Shown here: positions 45,796 through 54,651 of the stretch, piece by piece
Numbering within the stretch: the first letter of the stretch is position 1
How the letters are laid out: every line of letters starts with the position of its first letter
Position numbers and translations under genes: made by a program
Notes under the pieces: model-generated
What the model saw: the letters and a program-made list of their open reading frames with translations, nothing else
Told to the model about the DNA's origin: nothing
Databases searched by the model: none
Origin: Bradyrhizobium sp. U87765 SZCCT0048
Lineage (GTDB): Bacteria; Pseudomonadota; Alphaproteobacteria; Rhizobiales; Xanthobacteraceae
Assembly: GCF_018131225.1 (NCBI RefSeq)
Contig: NZ_JAFCMM010000007.1
Location: 1-64,000, forward strand
Length of the DNA: 64,000 nt
Reading direction: 5' to 3'

Positions 45796-46497
45796 TTACG
45801 CGACCTCGCCGCGCGCCTCGGCGGCGGCATGGCGGATCGCGGCGATGTTGGCCTTGTAGGCCTCCACCGTGCCGCCCTTGAACACCGCGGAGCCGGCGAC
45901 GAAGGCATTGGCGCCGGCGGCGGCGATGGCGCCGACGGTCTGCGGCGTGACGCCACCGTCGACCTCGATGTCGATGGGGCGCCCGGCCGTCAGCGCGCGC
46001 ACCTGGCGCACCTTCTCGATCGCCGCGGGAATGAAGGCCTGGCCGCCGAAGCCGGGATTGACCGACATCACCAGCACGAGATCGAGGATGTCGACGACAT
46101 GCTCGATGCTCGACACTGGCGTCGCCGGGTTGAGGGATACGCCGGCCTTCTTGCCGAGCGCGCGGATCGCCTGCAGCGAGCGGTGCAGGTGCGGCCCGGC
46201 CTCGACATGGACGATGATGTGGTCGGAGCCGGCCTTGGCGAAGGCCTCGAGATAGGGATCGCAAGGCGCGATCATCAGGTGGGTGTCGAAGATCTTCTTG
46301 GTGTGCGGCCGCATCGCCTTGATCACGTCGGGGCCGTACGAAATGTTGGGCACGAAATGCCCGTCCATCACGTCCATGTGGATCCAGTCGGCGCCGGCCT
46401 GGTCGACGGCGCGGACTTCCTCGCCGAGACGGGAGAAATCGGACGCCAGGATGGATGGCGCGATGATCAGCGGGCGGGCCGCAGGCTGGGACGACAT
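45796..46497 (-). CDS. rpe: Ribulose-phosphate 3-epimerase
   Basis: 233 residues from the ATG at 46497. [37 protein letters not shown] (metal His/Asp), [16 protein letters not shown] and [10 protein letters not shown] are the TIM-barrel epimerase signatures. Interconverts ribulose-5-P and xylulose-5-P in the pentose-phosphate pathway. Confidence 0.95.
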   Translation of the reverse strand: MSSQPAARPLIIAPSILASDFSRLGEEVRAVDQAGADWIHMDVMDGHFVPNISYGPDVIKAMRPHTKKIFDTHLMIAPCDPYLEAFAKAGSDHIIVHVEAGPHLHRSLQAIRALGKKAGVSLNPATPVSSIEHVVDILDLVLVMSVNPGFGGQAFIPAAIEKVRQVRALTAGRPIDIEVDGGVTPQTVGAIAAAGANAFVAGSAVFKGGTVEAYKANIAAIRHAAAEARGEVA

Positions 46498-46716
46498 CGA
46501 CGGATTTCCGGGGTTTTTGCGGTACGGCACCGCCTAACATGCGGAACGGGCAGGGGCAAACGCGGCCGGGCGGACATGCACAGATCGCAGGGCCACGAGG
46601 GCCCGAAATTCCCCTGCGGACAGAAAAATGCGCGCGGGCCCGGCCGGCGAGTGAAGAAATTGCCGCGCGCGGGGTTTTGTCTGGCATTCCGCCACCCTGC
46701 CATGCCGCATGCCAGC

Positions 46717-46731
46717 TGGCACACGGCTTGC
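46717..46731 (+). promoter_or_regulatory. Candidate sigma-54 (-24/-12) promoter of the MFS transporter gene
   Basis: TGGCAC-N5-TTGC, with GG and GC separated by ten bases, matches the RpoN consensus core exactly. It is 40 bp upstream of the transporter ATG, leaving room for a transcription start near 46743. A GCAT-rich inverted element (GGCAT .. ATGCC) lies just upstream. No enhancer-binding regulator is adjacent. Confidence 0.55.
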
Positions 46732-46771
46732 GATGGAACCCATGAGGTCCCCGACCATCGAGAGGTTTCCC

Positions 46772-48028
46772 ATGAGCGTGATCACTCAGCCGCTAGCCGC
46801 CGACCTGCCGAAAACCCGCTGGATCCAGCTGGGTCTCGGGCTCGTCGCGATGATGGCGATCAGCAGCCCGCAATATGTCTGGACGTTGTTTGTGAAGCCT
46901 TTTCAAGGCGCTACCGGTGCCGACCTGCCGGCGATCCAGGTCACCTTCTCGCTGCTCATCGTGCTCCAGACCTGGCTGTCGCCGCTGCAGGGCTGGCTGG
47001 TGGAGCGGTTCGGCGCGCGGCTGCTGATCACCGCGGGCTGCTTGCTCAGTGGCCTCGGCTGGGTCGCCTCTGCCCAGATTCACGGCATCTGGGGCCTTTA
47101 TCTGACGTACGGGCTGTTGTGCGGGGCCGGCACCGGCATCGTCTATGTCGGCATCGTCGGCCTGATGGTGCGCTGGTTCCCGGATCGGCGCGGCCTCGCC
47201 ACCGGGGTGGTCGCCGCCGGTTATGGCTTCGGCGCCATCCTCACCACCTTTCCGATCGACGGCATGATCAAGAGCGCCGGCTACCAGCCGACGCTCGTCA
47301 CCTTTGGCCTGATCCTCGGGGCGGTCGGGGCGCTGGCGGCGCTCGGCCTGCGCGAGCCCGCCGCCGGCGAGGTCGAGACCGCGTCGCCCGCGGCCGCGGC
47401 CGGCGCGCCGGACGTGCCGCCGCTGGCGATGCTGAAGACGCCGGTGTTCTGGCTGATGTTCGCCATGATGACCATGATGTCGACCGGCGGGCTGATGGTG
47501 ATCTCGCAGTTCGCCGCCTTCAGCAAATCGTTCGGCGTCGCCGACACGCTCGTGCTCGGGCTTGCGGCGCTGCCGTTCGCGCTGACCTTCGACCGCATCA
47601 CCAACGGGTTGACGCGGCCGTTCTTCGGCTGGGTGTCCGACCACATCGGTCGCGAGACCACCATGCTGATCGCGTTCCTGCTCGAGGCCGCCGCGATCGC
47701 CCTGCTGCTGCAGTTTCGCGACAACGCGGCGATGTTCGTTCTGCTCTCTGGTGTCGTGTTCTTCGGCTGGGGCGAGATCTTCTCGCTGTTCCCCTCGACG
47801 CTCACCGACACTTTCGGCACCCGCCACGCCACCACCAACTATGGCTTCCTCTACATGGCGCAGGGCATCGGCTCGGTGCTCGGCGGGCCGGTGGCGGCAA
47901 TGATCTATGTCGCCGGTGGCAGCTGGCTGCCGGTGTTCGCGTTGATCATCGCCATGGACGTGATCACCGCACTGTTGGCGTTCTTCGTGCTGAAGCCGAT
48001 GCGCAGGCGCTATCTCGCGCGCGGTTAA
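46772..48028 (+). CDS. MFS transporter, oxalate/formate antiporter (OFA) family
   Basis: 418 residues from the ATG at 46772 (GAGAGG upstream), 12 predicted spans. TRWIQLGLGLVAMMAISSPQYVWTLFVKPFQ, the loop VRWFPDRRGLATGVVAAGYGFGA and GWVSDHIGRETTM fit the OxlT-like OFA branch. Likely moves a small carboxylate; actual substrate unknown. Confidence 0.88.
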   Translation: MSVITQPLAADLPKTRWIQLGLGLVAMMAISSPQYVWTLFVKPFQGATGADLPAIQVTFSLLIVLQTWLSPLQGWLVERFGARLLITAGCLLSGLGWVASAQIHGIWGLYLTYGLLCGAGTGIVYVGIVGLMVRWFPDRRGLATGVVAAGYGFGAILTTFPIDGMIKSAGYQPTLVTFGLILGAVGALAALGLREPAAGEVETASPAAAAGAPDVPPLAMLKTPVFWLMFAMMTMMSTGGLMVISQFAAFSKSFGVADTLVLGLAALPFALTFDRITNGLTRPFFGWVSDHIGRETTMLIAFLLEAAAIALLLQFRDNAAMFVLLSGVVFFGWGEIFSLFPSTLTDTFGTRHATTNYGFLYMAQGIGSVLGGPVAAMIYVAGGSWLPVFALIIAMDVITALLAFFVLKPMRRRYLARG

Positions 48029-48200
48029 GCGGGAAGTGCGGTCGGCAAGTTCTGCCATGCGCGGCAGAAGTTGCCGGGCGTGCGCCGCCGCCCGGCAGGG
48101 AAAAGACCAGCGTTTTCAACTGCGGCAATGCCGGCATGGGACTTGCTCGACGCTTGGCGAGGACGCTCTCGTCTGAGGTCATGCGTTGGGGGTTTGAGTC

Positions 48201-49013
48201 ATGTTGGGTGCTATCGGAGCTGCATCCGGTGCCGTCAATCTGCTGACGGCGCTGCAGCGCGGCGGATCCACGGGTGCGGCCGGCGCATCGGCGTCGCCGA
48301 TTTCCAGCCTGCTCGATGCCGTGACTGGCTCGTCGTCGTCTGCATCGACGGCGTCATCATCGGCGACGTCGACCATGACGGGCACCAGCAGCCAGAGCGG
48401 CGTGCTGTCGTCGGACACCTACGCGGCGCTGCTGCAGGCCGCGCAGAACGGCGGCGCCAATGCGTCGCAATCGTCGCAGAGCCCGTCCGCTGCGCTGAAG
48501 GACCTGTTCTCGCTGCTCGATAACGACGGCAACGGCCAGATCAGCAAGGCAGAGTTCGAAGCCGATCTCGGCGCCGGCGGCACCAACATCGCGGCCGCCG
48601 ACAGCGTGTTCGCCAAGCTCGACACCAATGGCGATGGTTCGGTGAGCCAGAGCGAACTCGCCTCGGCGCTGCAGGGCGCGGGGCATCGCGGCGGCCATCA
48701 TCACATGCACAGCGGCGGCGCAGCGGGGGCGGGCGGAGCGCAGGGCGGCGGTGATGCCGATGGCGGCGCAGGCGGCAGCGGCTCGGCGGGATCGTCGAAG
48801 GGCGCGACCACGACGTCGACCACCAATGCCGACGGATCGGTCACCACCACCATCAGCTATGCCGACGGCTCGAAGGTCTCGACCACGACGGCGGCCACCG
48901 CGAGCGCGAGCAGCAATGCCGCTTCGTCGTACAATTTCATCGAGAAGATGATCCAGCGGCAGGCCAAGGCGCTGTCCGCTTCGGCCACGCAGGGCGTGTC
49001 CGTCAACGCGTGA
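48201..49013 (+). CDS. EF-hand calcium-binding protein with low-complexity flanks
   Basis: 270 residues. Two canonical EF-hand loops: DNDGNGQISKAE at 107-118 and DTNGDGSVSQSE at 141-152, with Asp/Asn/Glu ligands intact. The N-terminal ~95 residues are Ser/Ala/Thr-rich. Then come HRGGHHHMH (His-rich), a Gly/Ala stretch, a Thr-rich DGSVTTTISYADGSKVSTTT repeat and the conserved-looking tail YNFIEKMIQRQAKAL. No classical signal peptide. Probably Ca2+-responsive; role unknown. Confidence 0.85.
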   Translation: MLGAIGAASGAVNLLTALQRGGSTGAAGASASPISSLLDAVTGSSSSASTASSSATSTMTGTSSQSGVLSSDTYAALLQAAQNGGANASQSSQSPSAALKDLFSLLDNDGNGQISKAEFEADLGAGGTNIAAADSVFAKLDTNGDGSVSQSELASALQGAGHRGGHHHMHSGGAAGAGGAQGGGDADGGAGGSGSAGSSKGATTTSTTNADGSVTTTISYADGSKVSTTTAATASASSNAASSYNFIEKMIQRQAKALSASATQGVSVNA

Positions 49014-49135
49014 GCTTTGAGGCGGCGGTAATCACACGCCGCCTCCCTCCGCACGATCCCGTACTTCGTTGCCAAATTTAGCTCTTCGTAACCACGCGGG
49101 CCGGTAATGGTCCGGCGGATGCGAGGAGTACGAAC

Positions 49136-50317
49136 GTGCAGCGTCGGTTCGTCGTGGTGTCGGTGTTGCTGGTCGGAATGCTGCGCACGTCTTCCGCGGT
49201 CGCCACCGACGATTTCATCGCGACGCTCAAGCTGCGTGGCGGCTACGACACCAACCCGGAATTCTCGACCTACAGCGGCGTCGGCGGCAGCGCCTTCATC
49301 GGCACCGATACCGCGCTCGCCGCTGCCCACAAGGACGAGGGCTACAGCGTCGGCGTCGCCGCCGAGGCCAGCACCACCAACTACGCCAATCGCCTGGTCA
49401 CGCCGGCACTGTCCGGCAAGGTCATCCTGCGCGGCATGGTCGGCGACGACAATCTGAACCTCAGCTCGACGACGACCATCGCCGACACCAGCACCTACAA
49501 CCTGCGCTCGCAGGATCTCGTGCAATCGTTCCGGGCCGAGGCCAAGGTCGATGCCATCAAGGTGTTCGTCACCGCGGAGGGCGCGCAGTCGAGCCTCAAT
49601 CAGACCAACGCGATCTTCCAGGATTTCCTGCCGGCGCCGCAGCAGTACCTGCGCGGCACCGTGATTCCCGGCGTCTCGTATGTCCGCGACAAGTTCGAGA
49701 TCGGCACGTCGGTCAACCTGTCGGTTCGGCATTACGCCCAGGAGTTCGACGACTTCGGCTATCGCCGCGACAACGAGCGCATCGAGCCGTTCCTGTTCGC
49801 CAAATACAACAGTGACGATCTGACGGCGTTCGCCTCGGTTTCGCAGCTGTTCGGGCGCTGGCACGACGTTGATTTCAGCAACGTCAACCGCACGATGTTC
49901 GACGCCAATATTACCTGGCGGCCGAAACCGTTCACGGTCGAGCTGTCGGCGTCGCGGCGCGCCAACGAAACGACGTTTCCGATCTCGCCGATCACCATCG
50001 ACACCAATTTGCTGGCGCGCGCGTCATGGCAGGCGGCCGATACCTGGAAGCTGTCGGGAGCGCTCGGTTACTCGTCGATCGAGTACCTGGATTCGCCGTT
50101 CGTGCAGCGCACCAGCACCATCGCGGCCGGCGTGTCGCATGATCTGCCGAACGATTTCACGGTCGGGCTCGACGTCACCTATGCGATGGGAACGCTGATC
50201 TCCGGCGAGCGCGCCAACGCCGTGATCGTGACGTCGTCGCTGACCAAGCGCTTCTCGCCATTCGCCGGCAACGACAAGGCGGCGGTGGCGACGACGGGGG
50301 GCGCGAAGGGATCGTGA
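49136..50317 (+). CDS. Outer-membrane beta-barrel protein
   Basis: 393 residues from a GTG at 49136 with AGGAG 7 bp upstream. Signal peptide RRFVVVSVLLVGMLRTSSAVA. The mature part has alternating polar/apolar strands with aromatic ends (LKLRGGYDTNPEFSTY, GYSVGVAAEASTTNYANRL, FTVELSASRRANETTF), the pattern of rhizobial OMB-type barrels. The last barrel strand (VIVTSSLTKRFSPF) is followed by ~15 residues of tail. Possible porin or structural protein. Confidence 0.78.
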   Translation: MQRRFVVVSVLLVGMLRTSSAVATDDFIATLKLRGGYDTNPEFSTYSGVGGSAFIGTDTALAAAHKDEGYSVGVAAEASTTNYANRLVTPALSGKVILRGMVGDDNLNLSSTTTIADTSTYNLRSQDLVQSFRAEAKVDAIKVFVTAEGAQSSLNQTNAIFQDFLPAPQQYLRGTVIPGVSYVRDKFEIGTSVNLSVRHYAQEFDDFGYRRDNERIEPFLFAKYNSDDLTAFASVSQLFGRWHDVDFSNVNRTMFDANITWRPKPFTVELSASRRANETTFPISPITIDTNLLARASWQAADTWKLSGALGYSSIEYLDSPFVQRTSTIAAGVSHDLPNDFTVGLDVTYAMGTLISGERANAVIVTSSLTKRFSPFAGNDKAAVATTGGAKGS

Positions 50318-50354
50318 CGAGGCTCGCCGGAGGCCGGCGGAACGTCACGAAAAC

Positions 50355-50380
50355 CGCGCGGGCGGGGGAGCGCCCGCGCG
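50355..50380. terminator. Hairpin between convergent barrel and Gly-rich peptide genes
   Basis: CGCGCGGGCG-GGGGAG-CGCCCGCGCG: perfect 10-bp stem, 6-nt loop, 16 bp before the end of the minus-strand gene. Confidence 0.6.
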
Positions 50381-50395
50381 GCCGTGGACGGCCTG

Positions 50396-50653
50396 TCAGT
50401 GACCGCAGCCGCAGCCGCCGCCCAGCAGACCACCGAGCAGTCCGCCGCGGCCGAGCACCGCGCCGAGAATGCCACCCTTGCCGGTGCCGACGGTGGCGTT
50501 GATCGCCAGTCCGCCGCGGCCGTCGAGCAGGCCCAGGATGCCGCCGCGGCCGGTGAGAATGGACGCGTTGACGCCGAGGCCGCGCGGGCCTGCGAACGCC
50601 GGAGCGCTGATGAGAGCCGACGCGAGAACGACCAGACAAAGCGTTTTCTTCAT
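50396..50653 (-). CDS. Secreted Gly-rich small protein ending in Cys-Gly-Cys-Gly-His
   Basis: 85 residues. Clear signal peptide (MKKTLCLVVLASALISAPAFA). The mature ~64 residues consist of GRGGILG/GKGGILG/GRGGLLG phrases and end in GGGCGCGH. The C-terminal CGCGH could bind a metal; the Gly-rich part suggests a flexible surface or matrix peptide. I know no function. AGAAACG lies just before the ATG. Confidence 0.72.
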   Translation of the reverse strand: MKKTLCLVVLASALISAPAFAGPRGLGVNASILTGRGGILGLLDGRGGLAINATVGTGKGGILGAVLGRGGLLGGLLGGGCGCGH

Positions 50654-50861
50654 GACGTTTCTCCACTGTTACACGATGCGATCTCGTGCGGCGTGGAGCT
50701 TTAGTCCGAACAACTCGTGCAGCAACGCAAACGGAAAACTAACCTTAAACCTCGCTGGTAAAACCATGACGAAAAGGCGGCGTTTCCACACCGCGGTGAC
50801 GCACGGCTAGGTATTCGAGCGGATGGCGCATCGGCTACGCATGAGATGTGCCGACGCCGAC

Positions 50862-51860
50862 TCAGCCCCTGAAACGATCGCGCCAGGCCGGCGGCTGGTC
50901 CGGGAACGGCAGCGCGGTGGCCTCATGGACACCGCGCGCGATCGCACGGGCAAGCACGTTGGCGGCGACGGCGCCGAGTTCGGTGAGGCCATACAGCGGA
51001 TCGATCGGCTTGCGTCCGGTGGCCGCCGCGAACACCACGTCGCCGTCGAGCGGCGCATGCACCGGATAGATCGCGCGCGCAAATCCGGTGTGGGCGATCA
51101 CCGCAAGACGCTTGGCCTGCAGCTTGGTCAGATCGGCGTCGGTGACGACGACGGCGAGCGTGGTGTTCTCGACCGCGGTCGCGGCGGGCGCGCCCTTGAG
51201 CCGCATACGCAGCATGTCCGGGGTGAAGCGGTCGGGCAGGCCGCGGCCGCCGAATTCGCCGCCGATCTCGAACGGCGCCGCCCAGAACCACGGGCCGTCG
51301 CCGACGGTGACGGTGCCGACCGCGTTGACGACGGCGAGCGCCGCCACCGTGACGCCGTCGGAAGTGATCGCCGAGGCGGAGCCGAGGCCGCCCTTCAGGG
51401 TCGACGTCGTGGCGCCGAGGCCCGCGCCGACGCTGCCGAGTGCGAACGACTTGCCGGCGGCTTCCGCGGCGGCGTAGCCGAGATCGCGATAGGGGGCAAA
51501 CCGTCCCCACGCCTTGTCGCCGCCGTTGAGCAGATCGAAGATAATGGCGCCGGGCACGATCGGGATGGTGGCGTCGCGGACGCGGAAACCGCGTCCGCGG
51601 GCGGCCAGACTGGCCTGCACGCCGCCCCCGGCCTCGAGGCCGAACGCGGAGCCGCCGGACAGCGCGATGCCGTCGATGCGTTCGACGGTGTTGGCGACGT
51701 CGAGCAGGGCGCCCTCGCGAATGCCGGGGCCGCCGCCGCGCACGTCCATGGCCGCGACCGCCGGTTCGTCGAACAGCACGGCGGTCACGCCGGAGGCGAG
51801 GCGGGCATCGTCGGCATGGCCGACGCGGACGCCGTCGACGTCGGTGAGAAGGTTGTTCAT
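50862..51860 (-). CDS. P1-family (S58/DmpA-like) peptidase
   Basis: 332 residues from the ATG at 51860 (GGGAG upstream). LTDVDGVRVGHADD, DGIALSGGSAFGLEAGGGVQ and AVENTTLAVVVTDADLTKLQAKRLA match the DmpA/P1 aminopeptidase family, Ntn-like enzymes that cleave themselves before the nucleophile; here the likely nucleophile is Thr in ENTT. Divergent from ccdA. Confidence 0.88.
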   Translation of the reverse strand: MNNLLTDVDGVRVGHADDARLASGVTAVLFDEPAVAAMDVRGGGPGIREGALLDVANTVERIDGIALSGGSAFGLEAGGGVQASLAARGRGFRVRDATIPIVPGAIIFDLLNGGDKAWGRFAPYRDLGYAAAEAAGKSFALGSVGAGLGATTSTLKGGLGSASAITSDGVTVAALAVVNAVGTVTVGDGPWFWAAPFEIGGEFGGRGLPDRFTPDMLRMRLKGAPAATAVENTTLAVVVTDADLTKLQAKRLAVIAHTGFARAIYPVHAPLDGDVVFAAATGRKPIDPLYGLTELGAVAANVLARAIARGVHEATALPFPDQPPAWRDRFRG

Positions 51861-52015
51861 GGCGGCGCTCCCGGATCGTTCTGCCGGCGGAGATGACCGT
51901 ATCGGCGCGGCAGGGTCAATCGCGCGACCTGTCGCAATCACGGCCCGATCACAACGGCCTGAGCGGGCCCGGTGGAGGGGTTGCATCGGCAAGGGAGGCT
52001 GGGGCATGAAGCACC

Positions 52016-52747
52016 ATGATCACCGACGTCACATTCCCGGCCGCCCTTGTCGCTGGCCTCATCAGTTTCCTGTCACCCTGCGTGCTGCCGCTGGTGCCGC
52101 CCTACCTGGTGTATCTCACCGGCGCCACCATCGAGCATGTCGCGGTCGAGGAGGTGAAGGCGTCCAAGCGCGCGGTGATGCTGTCGGCGCTGGTGTTCGT
52201 GCTCGGCTTCTCCACGGTGTTCGTCGCGCTCGGCGCCAGCGCCAGCCTGATCGGCACGGTGGTGCGGGCGTGGGCAGCGGAATTGTCGATCGTTGCCGGC
52301 ATCGTGATCATCATCATGGGCCTGCACTTCCTTGGACTGACGCGGATCGGCCTGCTGATGCGCGAGGGCCGGCTGCCGATCCCCAGGCCGGTCGGCCTGT
52401 GGGGCGCCTATGTCATGGGCCTTGCCTTCGCGTTCGGCTGGACGCCGTGCATCGGGCCGATCCTGGCGGCGATCCTGTCGGTCGCCGCGTCTGCCACCAC
52501 GGTCAGCAAGGGCGCGGTGCTGCTGGCGGTCTATTCCGCCGGCCTTGGCATTCCCTTCCTTCTGGCGGCGTTTGCGGTGGAACAGTTCTCCAGCGTGTTC
52601 GCCCGCATGAAGCGTCACCTGGCGATGGTCGAGCGCGTCATGGGGGCCTTGCTGGTGCTGACGGGCATCGCCTTTCTCACCGGCGCCGTGTCGAACGTCA
52701 GCATCTGGCTGCTCGAGACATTCCCCGGGCTCGCCAATTTCGGCTGA
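52016..52747 (+). CDS. ccdA: Cytochrome c biogenesis/thiol-transport protein CcdA
   Basis: 243 residues, six membrane spans. The two redox cysteines are in LSPCVLPLVPPYL (Cys22) and FGWTPCIGPIL (Cys145). Moves reducing power across the inner membrane to periplasmic thioredoxin-like proteins for heme attachment. The start at 52016 has only a weak ribosome site; a better one precedes an out-of-frame ATG at 52006, which may couple initiation. Confidence 0.93.
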   Translation: MITDVTFPAALVAGLISFLSPCVLPLVPPYLVYLTGATIEHVAVEEVKASKRAVMLSALVFVLGFSTVFVALGASASLIGTVVRAWAAELSIVAGIVIIIMGLHFLGLTRIGLLMREGRLPIPRPVGLWGAYVMGLAFAFGWTPCIGPILAAILSVAASATTVSKGAVLLAVYSAGLGIPFLLAAFAVEQFSSVFARMKRHLAMVERVMGALLVLTGIAFLTGAVSNVSIWLLETFPGLANFG

Positions 52748-52875
52748 CCGTGCCACAAATTCCGTAGCGCGGTTTTCGTCAGATTCACATTCCGGGGAAT
52801 GTAACACTCGGCTCGATTGTTCGTACGGCTGTTGGGGCTTAGGCTTCGAGGGACGATGCGAGATCGAGGGGCACG

Positions 52876-53202
52876 ATGAAGGACGGGCTTTACAAGGTCG
52901 AGTTCCACACCAGCCACGGCCAGGGGCGCGGCGTCATGCATGCGATCGGCGGCAAGATGCGGGGCGGCAACTCGGGGTTCGCATTCGTCGGCAGCTATTC
53001 GATCAATGGCGAGGAGATCCTCGCCCGCGTCTCGACGCTTCGGCACACCGAGGATCCGCAATTCCCGCCGCTGTTCGGCTCCGACCGCGTCACCGTGGTG
53101 ATGCGCGGCCGGGTCGATGGCGACATCGTCGATTTCGAGGGCAACGCCCTGCAACTTCCGGGCGTGCCGCTCAAGGCCGTGTTCACGCCGATCAGCGACT
53201 AA
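52876..53202 (+). CDS. GrlR-like small protein
   Basis: 108 residues, GAGGGG before the ATG. MKDGLYKVEFHTSHGQGRGVMHAIGGKMRGGNSGFAFVGSYSINGEEILARVSTLRH fits the GrlR family, named after a virulence-gene repressor but found widely in rhizobia outside secretion loci. A lipocalin-like beta fold is expected. Function here unknown. Confidence 0.7.
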   Translation: MKDGLYKVEFHTSHGQGRGVMHAIGGKMRGGNSGFAFVGSYSINGEEILARVSTLRHTEDPQFPPLFGSDRVTVVMRGRVDGDIVDFEGNALQLPGVPLKAVFTPISD

Positions 53203-53233
53203 GCTCCCGGGCGATCTCCGCGATGACAGCGAC

Positions 53234-53261
53234 GAAGCCGGCAGCGGGCGCTGCCGGCTTC
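53234..53261. terminator. Strong hairpin between convergent GrlR-like and binding-protein genes
   Basis: GAAGCCGGCAGC-GGGC-GCTGCCGGCTTC: a perfect 12-bp stem with a 4-nt loop. Likely ends transcripts from both sides. Confidence 0.7.
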
Positions 53262-53299
53262 GATTGGAACGATGCGCTGCCGGAGGCGGCGCGCGCTTC

Positions 53300-54460
53300 T
53301 CACGAGCCTTTCGGCGGAGCGATCTGGGTGTAGTTGCCCTTGTCGTCGAACTTGTAGACGACATAGTCGATCGCCTTGATATCGCCCTTGATGTCGAACG
53401 ACAGCTTGCCCTGCACGGTGTCCCACGCGCCGCCCTTGATGGCCTCGGCGATCTTCTTCGGATCGGTGGTCCCGGCCTTGGCGACGGCCTGCGCCCACAC
53501 CTGGATCGCGGCGTAGGTGTAGAGGGTGTAGCCTTCCGGATCGATGCCCTTGGCCTTGAACTTCTCGACGATCGCTTTCGCGGTCGGCTTGTCGCGGGGG
53601 TCAGGGCCGAAGGTGAACAGCGTGCCGGCGCCGGCCGGGCCGGTGACGGATGCGAACTCCTTGTCGTTGAGCGCGTCGCCGCCCATCAGCGTCGTCTGCA
53701 GGCCCTGGTCGCGCATCTGCCGCACCAGGAGGCCGCTCTCCTGATGGTAGCCGCCGACATAGACGAGGTCGATGTTGTCGCGCTTCAGCCGCGTGACGAT
53801 CGCCGAGAAGTCCTTGTCGCCCTGGTTGTAGGACTCGAACATCTTCTCCTGGATACCGAGCTTGTTGAGCGCCTTCTTGGTCTCGTCGGCGAGGCCTTTG
53901 CCGTAGGTCGACTTGTCGTTGAGGATGGCGATGGCCTTGCCCTTGAAGTTCTTCGCCAGGAATTCGGCGGCGATGGTGCCCTGCTGGTCGTCGCGGCCGC
54001 ACATCCGCAGCACGTTCCACAGCTTGCGCTCGGTGAACAGCGGGTTGGTGGAGGCCGGGGTGATCTGGAGCACGTTGCCCTCGGCGTAGGCTTCCGAGGC
54101 CGGGATCGACGACGACGAGCAGAAGTGGCCGGCGACGAACGGCACCTTCATGCTGGCGTATTTCTCGGCGAGGGAGCGCGCCTGCTTGGGATCGCAGGAA
54201 TCGTCGCCGACGTCGAGCTTGAGCTGCTTGCCGAGCACGCCGCCGGCGGCATTGATATCGGCGACGGCGAGTTCCGCGCCGTTCTTCATCTGGCGACCGA
54301 ACGGCGACTGGGCGCCGGTCATCGGACCGGCGACCGCGATGGTGATGTCCTGCGCCAGCGCCGGCGGCGCGGCGGCGGTCGCCAGCAGCGCGACGGTCGC
54401 GCCGAGCACGGCGGCGGCGCGTCTGAAAGCTCTGAATTTCAACGGCGTGATGTGTGTCAT
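53300..54460 (-). CDS. Liv-type ABC substrate-binding protein, tandem copy 2
   Basis: 386 residues from the ATG at 54460 (GAGGA upstream). Signal peptide ends ..ATAAAPPALA. Mature protein is a leucine/isoleucine/valine-type binding protein: DITIAVAGPMTGAQSPFGRQMKNGAELAVADINAAGGVLGKQLKLDVGDD, AGHFCSSSSIPASEAYAEGNVLQITPASTNPLFTERKLWNVLRMCGRDDQQG. It is nearly identical to the next upstream gene over most of its length. It stands after a strong terminator, so it may be expressed separately from the liv operon. Confidence 0.92.
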   Translation of the reverse strand: MTHITPLKFRAFRRAAAVLGATVALLATAAAPPALAQDITIAVAGPMTGAQSPFGRQMKNGAELAVADINAAGGVLGKQLKLDVGDDSCDPKQARSLAEKYASMKVPFVAGHFCSSSSIPASEAYAEGNVLQITPASTNPLFTERKLWNVLRMCGRDDQQGTIAAEFLAKNFKGKAIAILNDKSTYGKGLADETKKALNKLGIQEKMFESYNQGDKDFSAIVTRLKRDNIDLVYVGGYHQESGLLVRQMRDQGLQTTLMGGDALNDKEFASVTGPAGAGTLFTFGPDPRDKPTAKAIVEKFKAKGIDPEGYTLYTYAAIQVWAQAVAKAGTTDPKKIAEAIKGGAWDTVQGKLSFDIKGDIKAIDYVVYKFDDKGNYTQIAPPKGS

Positions 54461-54592
54461 GTGCTTGTCCTCGCTCAAGATGCCCGTCCCCCACGGCGCG
54501 GGAAGCTTGGCGATAGTCTTGACCGATTTGCCCCCCAAGTCACCGCCATTTTTGCGGCACGCATGCTGCCGGCGCGGGCACGTCGTCGCAGC

Positions 54593-54622
54593 AAAAAGCC
54601 CCGGCTCGCGCGAGCCGGGGCT
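54593..54622 (-). terminator. Rho-independent terminator between the two binding-protein genes
   Basis: AGCCCCGGCTCG and CGAGCCGGGGCT form a perfect stem followed on the minus strand by five T, 30 bp after the stop at 54652. Confidence 0.88.
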
Positions 54623-54651
54623 GGTGCAGTGCAAAAATGCAGGGGCGATTG

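Noticed and set aside
52006-52767. Out-of-frame ATG with a good ribosome site just before ccdA
   Set aside because: The frame gives an Arg/His-rich product, while the ccdA frame has two conserved redox Cys and six membrane spans.
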